From Chaunax sp. Z400 (Eukaryota > Chordata > Actinopteri > Lophiiformes > Chaunacidae): a stretch of DNA of 64,000 bases. The stretch is from positions 5,179,459 to 5,243,458 of the forward strand of contig CM075206.1 in assembly GCA_037577475.1 (NCBI GenBank), in the 5' to 3' direction. Position 1 is the first letter of the stretch; each line of letters begins with the position of its first letter. The notes beneath the pieces are model-generated. The model saw only the letters and a program-made list of their open reading frames with translations. It was not told the DNA's origin and searched no databases. The position numbers and the translations under genes were made by a program. Shown piece after piece: positions 1 to 16,808 of the stretch.

Positions 1-564
1 AAAAAACATGTCACTACTGTACTTAAATTTAAATGAACACTGCTATTAGGACTGTATCAAATGACAAATTGTGACAATGTAGTGACAAACACAGATAATT
101 ATCAACTCTGCAGATTTGCTCTCATCCAAAATGAAGATATACAAACATTGATCATACTCACAAAGTGCCTTGAGATGAAATTTCCTTGTAAGAATGACGA
201 TCACACCAAGTTGTTCGGAATGTACAGTAATTAGAAGCCAGGCCAGCGATGAGAAAAACAATCATCTTTCATTAGACACGCTTGTCTATTTAGGTACTTG
301 CAGGCAGAGCTAATTTGGGAGTATGAATAAAACTACACTTGCTAAGTGTTAGTGATTAATTATAACTAGCTTAGCGTCTGTTGAACAAAGAGACAATAAC
401 ATATGTTAAAATCACTGTTGCGAATGTCAGGAAAGCCTTGCAAAAAAAAAAAGGGGGAGACAATGTCAGAATAATTCACCAAGAATTTGAGAAAAAAGAA
501 AAGAAAATTTATGTTAAAATTCTTAAACATATCACACAGAATTAGAAAAACAACATTACAGCAT
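1..564. other. AT-rich intergenic DNA
   Basis: Only short A-rich runs and stop-rich frames; no gene, RNA gene or known repeat recognised. Confidence 0.6.
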
Positions 565-796
565 GTATACTGCCCTACAAAGGCAAAGTGCAGTATCTGC
601 AAAAAAGCCAAACTGAGAAAAAAAACAACATCTTTTTGTTATTCTTTCAAAAAGTGTAAGCATTGAAAAATCTATTAAAACCTCAATATCTCCAGAAATA
701 CACTCTAACAGACTGAAGAGAAGACACAGCACTTTCAACTCCGCCAAAGACAAGTGAATTACAGATACTGCACTTTGCCTTTGAGGGACAGTATAG
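565..796. repeat. MITE-like element with ~38-bp inverted repeat arms
   Basis: The arm at 565-602 (core CAAAGGCAAAGTGCAGTATC) is matched in reverse complement by 759-796 (core GATACTGCACTTTGCC), differing at only a few of 38 positions. About 155 bases of AT-rich DNA lie between. The compact size and near-perfect termini suggest a non-autonomous DNA transposon or foldback element. I cannot name the family and see no clear target-site duplication. Confidence 0.55.
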
Positions 797-1539
797 TAAT
801 CTATCTGATTTATAAGTAAATGACTGTTTTGGATGACATTTCTCTGGCCTTCAGTTCTCAGCTCATTATCGAGGTATGACAGACACTGCGCTGCCCTTGT
901 TGGTGTGAAAATCCCCCAACAAAAGGTCTTAGGACATCGCAAGCAATTTGCAGTGTTTTTTCCATCAACTACAGTTCTATTTACAGGTTGTGAGAGACAA
1001 TAGAACTTAATTAAAAAATAACACAGTTATCAGCCCCATTATGGCCGGGAATTTAGGCAAGTCAACTTAGGCGTCTTATTTAATTAACTAGCCTCTACAA
1101 AGTCGCTTAGCACTGCCAAAAAGTGAACCTCTGTATCTGTTTTCGTGCTTTACTTCTTCCCTCTTCCATGAAAAAAAACCACACACAGCGAGAGGGAGAG
1201 ATTGCTGTTTCTGATATGTTTGCTCTATTTCAGGGTTAGACACATCTATAAATACTTTTCTGCAGATCATTGTTCTTTCACTTTTTGGCATTTGGCTGGA
1301 AATAAACAACATAACTAAGTATTATATTTAGATATTATAGACATTTAGATATTTAGATTTAGATGTAACTGGAAGTATTTGCTGGCACTAATGTACTTCA
1401 TATCCCTTAGGTGGTGATTTTGTTGCTGACAGGGATTTCTAGTATATCTCAGACTCAGAATTACAAGTCAGAGGATAGTGTGAAGTTTCTTTTTCTTTGT
1501 GACTTGTTTGCCTGTAATTAATATGATGTGAATAACATG
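797..1539. other. AT-rich intergenic DNA
   Basis: A short degenerate TTTAGATAT repeat lies at about 1326-1363. Nothing else is recognised and no coding signal persists. Confidence 0.55.
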
Positions 1540-1660
1540 ACTCGAATGTGCCAATAGGTCCAGTGAAGCGCCAAGCTACATGCTTCACCGTTAGCATGCT
1601 AACATGTTCACAACAACAATGTTGTTTTTATGTACACCATCTTTGTCTTTTATCTAGCAT
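1540..1660. repeat. Fragment of a dispersed teleost repeat (TTAGCATGCTAACATG type)
   Basis: The segment around 1590-1605 carries GTTAGCATGCTAACATG followed by TGTTCACAACA and TACACCATCTTTGTC. This recalls a common fish repeat built of TTAGCATGCTAACATG and 'GTTCACCATCTTAG' modules. It lies directly before the minisatellite and may be one flank of a copy whose other part is at 2100-2235. Identification is from memory. Confidence 0.4.
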
Positions 1661-1679
1661 ACTAATATTTTCTGAAAAA

Positions 1680-2085
1680 TTACCACAAAGACATGCAAAA
1701 TTCCCAAAAAGAGACACAAAAATCCACAAATTAGCATAGAATAACCACAAAGAGATGCAAAATGACCACAAAGACATTCAAAATAGCTGAGAAGAGATGC
1801 CAAAAGCCACAAATTAGCATAAAAGCACCACAAAGAGATGCAGAATGACCACAAAGACGTGCAAAATGGCCAAAAAGAAACACAAAAAAGATTTTTTTTT
1901 TGAGTAACACAAAATGATGGCACAGAGACCTAAAAAGCAAAAAAAAATACAAAATGACTGCAAAAACACAAAGAATGACTGCAAAGAGATCCAAAATGAT
2001 GAAAGAGAAACTAAAGGAGCACCATTAGTGCAAAATGAAACACAAAACACAGCAGAAAAAAAGAGACAAAAAGGTGATTTTGGTG
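1680..2085. repeat. Degenerate A-rich minisatellite, array 1 (unit ~20-22 bp)
   Basis: Repeated variants of CCACAAAGAGATGCAAAATGA fill this stretch, with units such as ATGACCACAAAGACATTC, CACAAAGAGATGCAGAATG and GCCAAAAAGAAACACAAAA. The plus strand is strongly depleted in T. Periodic translation of the minus strand gives long Phe/Val/Leu/Cys-rich frames, a product of the array rather than protein genes. Confidence 0.75.
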
Positions 2086-2099
2086 GCGATTCATGAAAT

Positions 2100-2235
2100 G
2101 TTAAGACCAAAATCAACAGGATTTATTCTGTGAACACCATTAATGTCTGTGCCAAATGTCATGGCAATGCACCCAGGAGTTGTTGAGATATTTCAAAGTG
2201 TTGGGCCAAACAGAACATGCAGAACACCGTAGCAC
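2100..2235. repeat. Fragment of a dispersed teleost repeat
   Basis: The string containing TTAATGTCTGTGCCAAATGT, CATGGCAATGCACCCAGGAG and TTGTTGAGATATTTC matches a widespread fish repeat I know in the form 'atgtctgtaccaaatttcatggcaatccat...gttgttgagatatttca'. It directly follows minisatellite array 1, suggesting the array expanded inside or beside the element. Confidence 0.55.
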
Positions 2236-3609
2236 CCCTCACATTAAAGTGAGACTCAGCATGTGGCTGAGATGCTGGCTCCATTGCTCATGAGACTCAG
2301 CAGCCGAGCTTTTTAACCTTGACGTGGCCTGCCAATAAAACATGAAAACACCTTCACCGCTGATGCACATGACCTTTCAAAAGCTTGTACTTCTGCATGA
2401 CATTTCATTTAGCATCTACTCACTGTATTCGATTTGGCCCACACCCACATCATACAGCAGCATGGCTAATCCCTCTCACACATTAAGAACACTGGATAAA
2501 CCGTCACTGTTGATTAAAGGGTGTTTTCAGACCCGGCTGCTCTCGGTTCTTCCCTCTTGAATAAATCAATGTTCTCACCTCAGGAGGACACTGAGGTGAC
2601 ACCGGTCACACAACCCAGTCAATAGGCCCCCCACCCCCCACCCCCCGACACTCGTTGACCAGCGTTCATCTCATTTCAACTGCCACAAGCTTTTAGGTGT
2701 AAAGAATGATGTGAAGACTGGAAGAAAGAAAAAAAAGACGCAAGACTGGCAGAAGATTACACCCAGGCCCTTTTAATTACACATCCCCAAATAATAATCC
2801 TCAGATCCCAGAACTCATTGAGCTTTGTTCCCAGCTATCAGTTTTGTCTGTGTCTAACCTTGAGTCAATGTAATTATACATTGGTTTTCCTATGAAGGGG
2901 CCCAGCGGCATAGTCTGGCTGCAGAAATGTGGGTCGTGAGAGTTTTGTGTTCTTTTCTTTAATCTAAGATATATTTAAGCGAGACAGGGGCCAGACAGGA
3001 CATAGCTCTACATCACCCAGCGGGGGTGCCTGTCCCCTGTAGCCACAGGGTCCGGTTAGATGATTTATACCACAATACCAATGGCTGTGATGGTAATATA
3101 CTACAGGTAATTGAAAAGAAAATTGAATTAGGTCAACAGAGGCAGTGACAGTCATTGTATGTCACACAAAGGCTTTACAACTACGACATCATTCTGCCAC
3201 GCCGGCCCCATTAAGTATCTTGCTGCCAATTCTAATATCAGCCAACTGGATAATTGTTGCCGTATTTCATTTGGACTTAACAAACCCTGAGACTGTACCT
3301 CAACCTGTTTGTGAGACACACACACTGTACCGATAAGGATTTGTACAAGTTGTATAAAATGAGATAAGACCTTATCTTCCGCCTCTCCCCGTCGTGGGTG
3401 TTAGTAGTCCCTGAAGTGCCATGATGTAATGACATCATCACAGAGGTCAGAGGAGTGGCCAGGGGGAGGTAACCTGCATCCCTCCACTGGAGCTGATTGG
3501 CCATCCCCCCTTACCGGAGAGAAGGTACATAGGCAGTCAGCTAGTTAGCATCATGGATGGATCACTGGACAGGCTGGAGCCTTCGGACCAGAGACTGTTG
3601 ACAATTGTC
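2236..3609. other. Intergenic DNA, mostly single-copy in appearance
   Basis: Contains a C-rich patch at about 2626-2647 and no persuasive open frame. No repeat family was recognised. Confidence 0.5.
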
Positions 3610-4105
3610 AATAAAACAGCTACAAATACATGCAAAATAACCACAGAGACGCAAAACAAACAAGAGATGCAAAATAACCACAAAACCATGTAAAATAGCC
3701 AAAAAAGAAATTCAAAAAAGATTAAAAGTGACACAAAATGATTCCAAATGAGAATAAAAAAAATCTACATAATGACCACAAAGACATGAAAAATGACTTA
3801 AAAGAGATGAGAAAAAGTCACAAAAAGATGCAAAAATGCAACAAAATGCTGCAAAAACACCACAAAAGAGATGCAAAAAAGATAGAAAGTGACACAAAAT
3901 GACTACAAAGAGCTGCAAAAGAAAAGCCACAAAGTGATGCAAAATGTTGGCAAAATACAAAACAACTACACATAACACTAAAAATGACTGCAAATAGATG
4001 CAAACTAACCTAAATGAGATGCACAAAAAGATGCAAAAATACAACAAAATGCTACAAAAAGACCACAGAGATGCAAATGACCCAAATGAAACACAAAAAA
4101 ACATA
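3610..4105. repeat. Degenerate A-rich minisatellite, array 2
   Basis: Same unit family as array 1 (variants of CACAAAGAGATGCAAAATGAC, for example GCAAAATAACCACAAAACC and AAAATGACTACAAAGAG), in the same orientation and about 1.5 kb away. Minus-strand frames of 61-130 codons in it are repeat artefacts. Confidence 0.75.
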
Positions 4106-10097
<5,992 letters not shown>

Positions 10098-10157
10098 GTG
10101 GTGTACATTTACTTAAGTACTTCCTGTAGGCTACTTAAGTACAAATTTGAGGTACTT
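10098..10157. repeat. Fragment of 'ACTTAAGTACAA' teleost repeat
   Basis: Carries GTACATTTACTTAAGTACTT and ACTTAAGTACAAATTTGAGG, which I know from one end of a very common fish dispersed repeat. The other end of the same family appears at 50640-50922. It directly abuts the next element. Confidence 0.5.
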
Positions 10158-10309
10158 TACTGCAAAAAAGAGCAGCTAAAATACAAGAAATAAACACTGA
10201 ATTTGAGGAGAAAATAGCTTAATACTAGTAAAAATATCTGTCCATCCAGAAATATAATTTTACTTGTCAAGAAATATTAAAATAACTTGGTTTCAGTCTA
10301 GAAATAAGG
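10158..10309 (-). repeat. MITE copy 1, truncated (TACTGCAAAA terminus)
   Basis: It aligns in reverse orientation to 54249-54459. Shared blocks include TGAATTTGAGGAGAAAA, ATAATTTTACTTGTCA and AGTCTAGAAATAAG, in the same order, with about 30 extra bases here between the first two. The 5' terminus TACTGCAAAA is recognisable. The other inverted terminus is not found, so this copy is incomplete. Confidence 0.7.
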
Positions 10310-11397
10310 TTCCAGATCTAAGATTTCCAATCTATTTCAATAATTACTAATTCATTTATATATTGAATATGATACTTTTCATTGGACAAAACAAGCCCTG
10401 TGAAGGTGCAACTTAATTTCTCTGAACAATCAGTCGTTTAATGAAGAAGAAAAAAAATCAACAGATTAATCCATAAGGAAAATAAACAGAGTGCCAACAT
10501 GTAGAACAGCTATTATAAGTCAACAGAGGATGAGATGGAGAAGCATGTTTACATGTATGTATTATAATCAGACATACTTGTAAAAAAACATGAATCTGTC
10601 CTTTAATTTGAATCTGTGTGTCTTTGTGATATCCCTGCAATCTTGTCAGGAGCTAAAATACTCATTTGCATGACAACAGAGGTGTGTGTTTACAGCTTTG
10701 ATTACACCCATATGTACAGCAGTCAGCACCGTGATTTCACTGTTTCATTTGCGGCCGAGAAACAAATTCTTCATTTTGCTCTCTTCATATTGATTAAAAA
10801 ATGATGGTTTAATTATGATAATTCATGTGTTGCCCTGTAAATCCCCCTCCCCTCCTCCCCCCCCTCCACTGAGAATTGTAATTAATCCATTACAACAAAC
10901 ACCTGTTATTCAATATGTTGATGAAGACATGTCTGAGGTAGAACAGTGAAATGGTGGTGAGAGGAGTGCAGCGCATCAATGCATGTGACATGTACTCTTC
11001 ATCGGGGTGATTAAGCTTTCCTGATTAATGCCCCAATAAATCATAATAAAAGTGGAGGGTAGTCTGCAGCAGACTGGAGACCAGGACACAGAATGTGCAA
11101 CTGTGCACACTGTGCCTTGAGTCTATTCGCTGCATACAGTATATCTATCGATACTATCCCTGTTGTTATGGTTTTATTCATTTGTTATCATGAACAAGAC
11201 TGAATTTACAATTTGACATTTTAGGAATAATGTTTTTTTTTGTATTCTGGCAGAGAATAGGTTAAGAATATTGATACAACTATGGCTGGTGCAAACATCC
11301 GGTTAGCTTAGCATGGAAACTACTGCAGAGTGAGCAATCAGCTGAAATTAGTATCTGGTACAGTTGATATATTTAATACAAGTACGTTTATTGAGGG
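10310..11397. other. AT-rich intergenic DNA
   Basis: Contains a C-rich patch at about 10845-10866. The complex stretch 10920-11050 with several TAAT/ATTA motifs is only an enhancer-like impression. No gene. Confidence 0.5.
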
Positions 11398-11492
11398 GAC
11401 CCATGACCTGGCAACCTGTCCAGGGTGTGCCCCGCCTCTCACCCTATGTCAGCTACTGTAGCATTGGGTTCAGCCCCCAATTAACACGTTCA
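11398..11492 (+). repeat. Fragment of the SINE-like repeat also at 46840-47190
   Basis: GCAACCTGTCCAGGGTGTGC, CCCGCCTCTCACCCTATGTC and a nearby TTCAGCCCCC match the central-to-3' part of the longer plus-strand copy at about 47095-47160. Both ends are lost. Confidence 0.7.
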
Positions 11493-14400
11493 ATCTAGTC
11501 TGTTTGATTAGAGGTGTAATTATTATAATTTGTATTTTTGCTGAAATCAGGTGTCAGGCCACCAGCAGAGACTCCAGGAAGTTATTATTCACAGTCAGTA
11601 ACCCCCCAAAAAAAATATTTTTATATAAGATATGATGTGTTAATTGGTGAGTTTCAGAGGTACTGAAGAATATATATATATTTTCTCACATTTGGTAATA
11701 AGGTTTTCCCGCCCATCTTTGGAGCCAATCATACAAAGTTAATGTTATCGGCTACTGGTGGTATCATCTCTGCTAACTGTGCTAGAAAGCTAACATGAGT
11801 AGATTTCCCAAAATGACAGACAACTTCTTCAAGACACCCCGACATGGAATGAAAACACTGATCATCATAATGCATTAAAAGATAAAGCTATTCAAACGGG
11901 AGTAGAGTGAAGGAGCTGGGCTTGAGGTCATGTTAGTAATGATGTTTAATAATTTCAGTCAGTCAGAACTTCAGAGGAGTAGCTATTATACTGCATTAGA
12001 AATAATGATAATGTTGCAGTGAGCACCTTTCAGCTGCTCCAGTTATAATGAATCACAGACTTGTACTGAAAACAGTTTCAACAATGCCTGTCTAAACTTT
12101 TCCACTTGATTGAGTTTTATATTCCGGCGGCGTTGTGAATTCCGAGCCATAAATGCACCTTGATCCTCAGGAAATCATCCTGGATTACTGTCAAAGTCAC
12201 ATTTTCTATCATTTACAATTCATTTTCGATGGATCTGCTCAGTGTGAAGTCAGACTGACATTCCACATTCTGGCGCAGGGGCAAAAATGCCTTTCTTGTT
12301 TCCAGTATATAGACACAGGAGGCATGAAGCAAATGTTCATTCAGGATTTGAAGCTAAATATAATATGAAGACGTCTGCGAGACGTTTGACAAGTTGAGGG
12401 AGTGTTTCTCTCAGTAGTGTCACATCTACAGTACATTCTTTTAGTATCATGTGTATCATTAGGCAAATATAAAATACAAGCAGCATATTGTTGGTCAATA
12501 TTCTCCCACAATATACTAAGGCCTTCGAAATAATCCCTCATGATGACATGCTCCTATTTAGCCAGCCTTTTCAAACAGCTGCTGCCTTATTGTCCTGACA
12601 TTTCCAGGGAATTAGTTATTATTCAGACGTGTTTATTGAGGCTTATTGTCTGATCTTGTATTATTAAACTCCCTCCGTTCTCACTCTGCTGACTAGATAT
12701 TTTACTTTCAATGGGAATAATCTGCCCTCATCAAGAAGCAAACAGCAAAAAAAAAAACTGTGTTATTAAAAGGTATAAGGCACAGATGGTGCCGCCAAGT
12801 GTTAACATACAACTACTCAACTCTGGCTCAACCTATTATTTTTGGCAAAATAACTTCCCATCAAACAGCATCTGAAACCCTGAAACTGTTCCTTTGAACT
12901 CATCAAGATCCAAAGTTAAAAGCAAAAAAAATGTGTAAATGGGGGAAGATAGTGGAGGACAGGGTGTCTTGTTAACAAGGTCCATCAAGTGTGTGGAGAA
13001 ACTTTCAGACTGTGTTCTCATTTAGATTTGATTTACTGAAAACCAGAAGGGAGGCTTATAGTGCGACTGAAAAGGTCAGGGGTAATTTTTTGACTAATGT
13101 TGTTTTTATCTGGCTTGCTGTCTTCCAGATTAATTATGTTCAAGATGAACATAGAGAGGCGAGACGGAAGATGCTTACTGTGGCCTGTGTGTGGGTGTGC
13201 CAGGCACGGCTACCCTCTGTTTAGCGAGCGTGGATGGCAAGAGTGAAATACTTTTGTGATAAAAATGTAATTAACCCTTTCTCCTTCTCTTTATTAAGTT
13301 GCTGGAAAAGAAAATCAGCCAGTAGAGCAAGAACCAATCCTCCCACAACCTGCCTTGTCACATGTTAGATTCAAAAGAGGTTATTTTTCACTTCTGTGCA
13401 TTATTTCTGCAGCACAATCCCTTACCAGCTTAAAGATTTATATAAGCATACATTAAAGGTATACTCCCACTCAACTAACAGCCTGGGCGTACAAAATGCA
13501 TTCCACCCAAAATGTGGCGTATCAATTAATGAATATCATTTAATTATTTGGTCAAGTTTCAATGCATAATTCAAACGAAAACATGCCTAACGAAAGGGAA
13601 TTCCGTGGGTAGATTTGTTTTGGATTTCCCCTACCTGGCCGCCGTTTCCCTGCAGCTTCTTGTCGATTATGCGCATGCCCCAATCCAAACCTTCCCATCT
13701 AACCCATCTAAATATGGAGCAGCGGACTGCAGTCACTCTGACTGATATATATTTTGGATTCCTGAGGTAGTCACCCTGTCAGAAAGAGTTCACCACCATT
13801 ATTATCATCATTGTTACTCTGTGATCCCCAAATGCAACTTTAGTCGTATAAGGATCGATTTTTAAATCAAGAGCTTTTTCTATGATGCACAGCTCTATTT
13901 ATCACCACACTCGGAAATTGCATTACTGCTGCCACTGCTCCATACAATTGCAAATGCAGTAAATCTCACAATTTTTGCCCTCGGAGGTGGAGAAAATATC
14001 GTGATTTCATGAACTTTTCCACTTGGGGCAGCTGTTAATACACCATATGAGTAGGGTGCTTTTTCCAGATATAGATGTAAATTCTGATCCTGACAACATC
14101 ACACTGAGCAGGAAGAACTGAATGAGGCAAAAAGATGTAATTCTTTAAAGATGAACTGCCTTAATATCAAGGCACAGCAGATGCCTGGACGTTCTCCACA
14201 TTTCCTGATATAATGTCAATGGATACGGCTCAGTAGGACTATCCCTTTTTGCTGGACCTTGAATGAACAAGAATGAAGCTATGGTGTGTCTGTCAATCAA
14301 TGAGCTGAATTCATGCTGATCAGAGTGAATGATTTCCAGCTGCAGCCCCAGATCCATATTGGATCCCTTGAGGGAATATGAGCCTCTTTAAGAACATAAA

Positions 14401-14639
14401 ATACAACAAACACATAGTTAGCAATCTTTTCTGAGTTACTGCTTATTTGTCTTGAAGCTAAAGGGTGGACGAACTCTCTGTGAACCGGATGAAACTAGGC
14501 TTTTCATCCTCTTTTACAGTTTCGTAGCATTTCCGAAGAGGCTTTGTGATCTTTGTGATACCCACACCAGCAGCAGGCCTCCAGTCCAACACCACTGAAA
14601 TGTTGCCGTCGTTTTAGAGACGTATCAGCCATGACACGA
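11493..14639. other. AT-rich intergenic DNA
   Basis: No recognisable gene. Open frames are under 80 codons, overlap on both strands and lack domains. Confidence 0.55.
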
Positions 14640-14735
14640 TGATATCAGAGGCCTCATTACTTCAGGACAGATCTTGTCCACCCCTGGCATCTTCCCACTG
14701 AGGGCAACTGCACAGTGACCTCTGCCAAAGAGATG
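14640..14735 (-). pseudogene. Possible LINE reverse-transcriptase remnant
   Basis: Reading the minus strand gives GKMPGVDKICPE, resembling the 'GKAPGVDEIRPE' block at the start of many fish LINE reverse transcriptases. It is followed by stop codons. No adjoining catalytic motif (YADD-type) could be found, so this is a short decayed fragment or coincidence. Confidence 0.35.
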
Positions 14736-16764
14736 AGCAAGGACTCTCTCAGGAATACTTAACAGTGTTGAGTTTTGGATGAGGTCAAAGTGTTTATCCA
14801 TCTTCTGTCAATATCTCCAGGCAGTTATCAGTCATGTAGTCATACCGACAACAACATGAACCATTTGACGAAAAAGGTTGCCTTTCGTCACAGTAGATCC
14901 ACTCTGGATTAAAGGGTCAAAGGCTCATCCTGAAAGCTTATCCAATGGCCAGTTCCAACTAAAACTTTCTCATGTTGAAATTGGGGTGACACTTTGGTTC
15001 AACTATACTTCAAACTTCCTAAACTTCCAAAACCTAGTTTCCCTTGTGAGCATTTTGATCACCTATTAACATTTTCCCTCCAGACTTGACACATCTTACG
15101 AACTTGTACTTAACTGATGTCAACTACCTTGTTCTTGGGTTGCCTCATTGATAGCTTCTCAAACATTCTAAAGCTCCAAGCAGCTACAGCATTTGCTCCT
15201 TACATTGATGTGTCACCATTACTCATTCACAGCCATGAAAGATCTTTTTTTCCTTTATTGTTCAGTGACAAGCTGATGACACAGAATGTAGCAGGGGATG
15301 TAGATGGCCAGAACTGGGTAATTGCTCCGATATCAGGGGAACGGCACCAAATTGCATGAGTCCTGGAGGTTGGAAATGCATTGACTGAGGAGCCGCATCA
15401 AAAGAGAGGGGAGGCCAAGGTTTCTATTGGCAATTTGTGTGTGTGGGCTAGTAGCATGGTCACTAATGTAAGCAAGGAAGTCAGAATAGCAACGGTTTGT
15501 TTTGGAATGAGCTGGATGAGTGGAATATCCTGTTTCAGTAAGTGTAGTTTGGTGTGGGAGGCAGAAGCAAAGTTAAGGAGAAGCAAAAGTTAGTCTACCG
15601 TCATTGTCTACAAGAATTCAATACATCAAGGTTGTACCATGAGAAGTACTATGGTGAAATCAAGGTAATGGCAGTCATTCCCATCATAGTACAATGATAC
15701 GTATCCCAGAATAATACCCATGTCTCTCATTCTGGGTAACTGTGGCTCAAGGACTTTTTGAAGTTTGTTAGCTAGCACTATAGAGTGGCAGCTGTGTAAC
15801 CATTAAGGTCATTTCAGATTTTTTTTTTTCTATTCAGGTAAAGCTGAATAAGTGAGTATTTTGCACGCAGCCACATTCACCTAAAGACCCCACATAATTA
15901 AAGGAAAGCTGGGGCTTGGGGTGATCTTTGGATCCTGATGCACAGCCATGGAGCTCGGCATTCAAGCACCACTTGTGATCTCTCCGGGCCTCCGTAGGGG
16001 GACAGGAGAGGTCAAGACACTGCCCAGCCTGATCAAGGATTCCTCCATCAGCAAGAGAGCACACCTCTCTGGTGGTTCTGCTTGTGTACTAGTATTTAAT
16101 TCTACAAAATTAAAATAGTTTCTTTTTATTCACCATCAGGGAAAATTGGTTATGCGAGTTAGTATGATAATTAATATCTACTGTATTTTTAATCACAGAT
16201 TCTCTTTAAAATTCTGCACTCTTCCAGTCTACAAAGCTCACATAGGGACATACAGATGTCAGTGTCTTTATGATGCATGATCACCGGCTTGTTTCTTTAT
16301 CAGTGCAGCGTACTGTACTGTTCAGCTCGCTCCCAGCAACATACCTCCCCTGACTCTCAGATAAAACATGGGGTCTGTCACACAGACTTGTGCTGAGGCC
16401 CGGCAGGGGAGCCCTAATGATTGCAATAAAAAAACAAATGCAAATGATTACCTAGGGGTTCCCTCTTGTGAGAAATCTGTCGCTCAGCCTCTGGCTGTCA
16501 GGATGGATCACTGCCATCGTCTGTGGACATGGAGTGTTAGGAAAATAAACACCAACTGGGCCAACGCAGCCGGCAACAATGCAATAACAATAATACTATT
16601 ATCAGTTACATTGTAGGGCGGCAAGCTCACACCATTTTTGGTGAAGAATGATGGGTCATGGCTGAGCAGAACTGCACTCAGGCAATCCAAGTGATCAAAT
16701 GAGCTGGTGTTTATCTGTAAGTTTTGATATTGCATCATTTTACATCCGTACAAGCATGTGGAAG
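14736..16764. other. Intergenic DNA
   Basis: Less AT-rich than average and possibly old transposon-derived sequence continuing from the putative LINE remnant, but no family or protein domain was recognised. Frames of 62-82 codons occur on both strands. Confidence 0.4.
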
Positions 16765-16808
16765 AAGAGAATAATAGAGAATAGAATAGAAAAGAATAGA
16801 ATAGAATT
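16765..16808. repeat. GAATA-type simple repeat
   Basis: Degenerate AGAATAGAATAGAAAAGAAT tract of about 44 bases. Confidence 0.85.

Noticed and set aside
1654..2116. Series of Phe/Cys/Leu-rich minus-strand frames resembling membrane proteins
   Set aside because: Direct translation of the A-rich minisatellite; hydrophobicity arises from the repeat, not from a gene.
3712..4104. 130-codon hydrophobic minus-strand frame
   Set aside because: Translation of minisatellite array 2.
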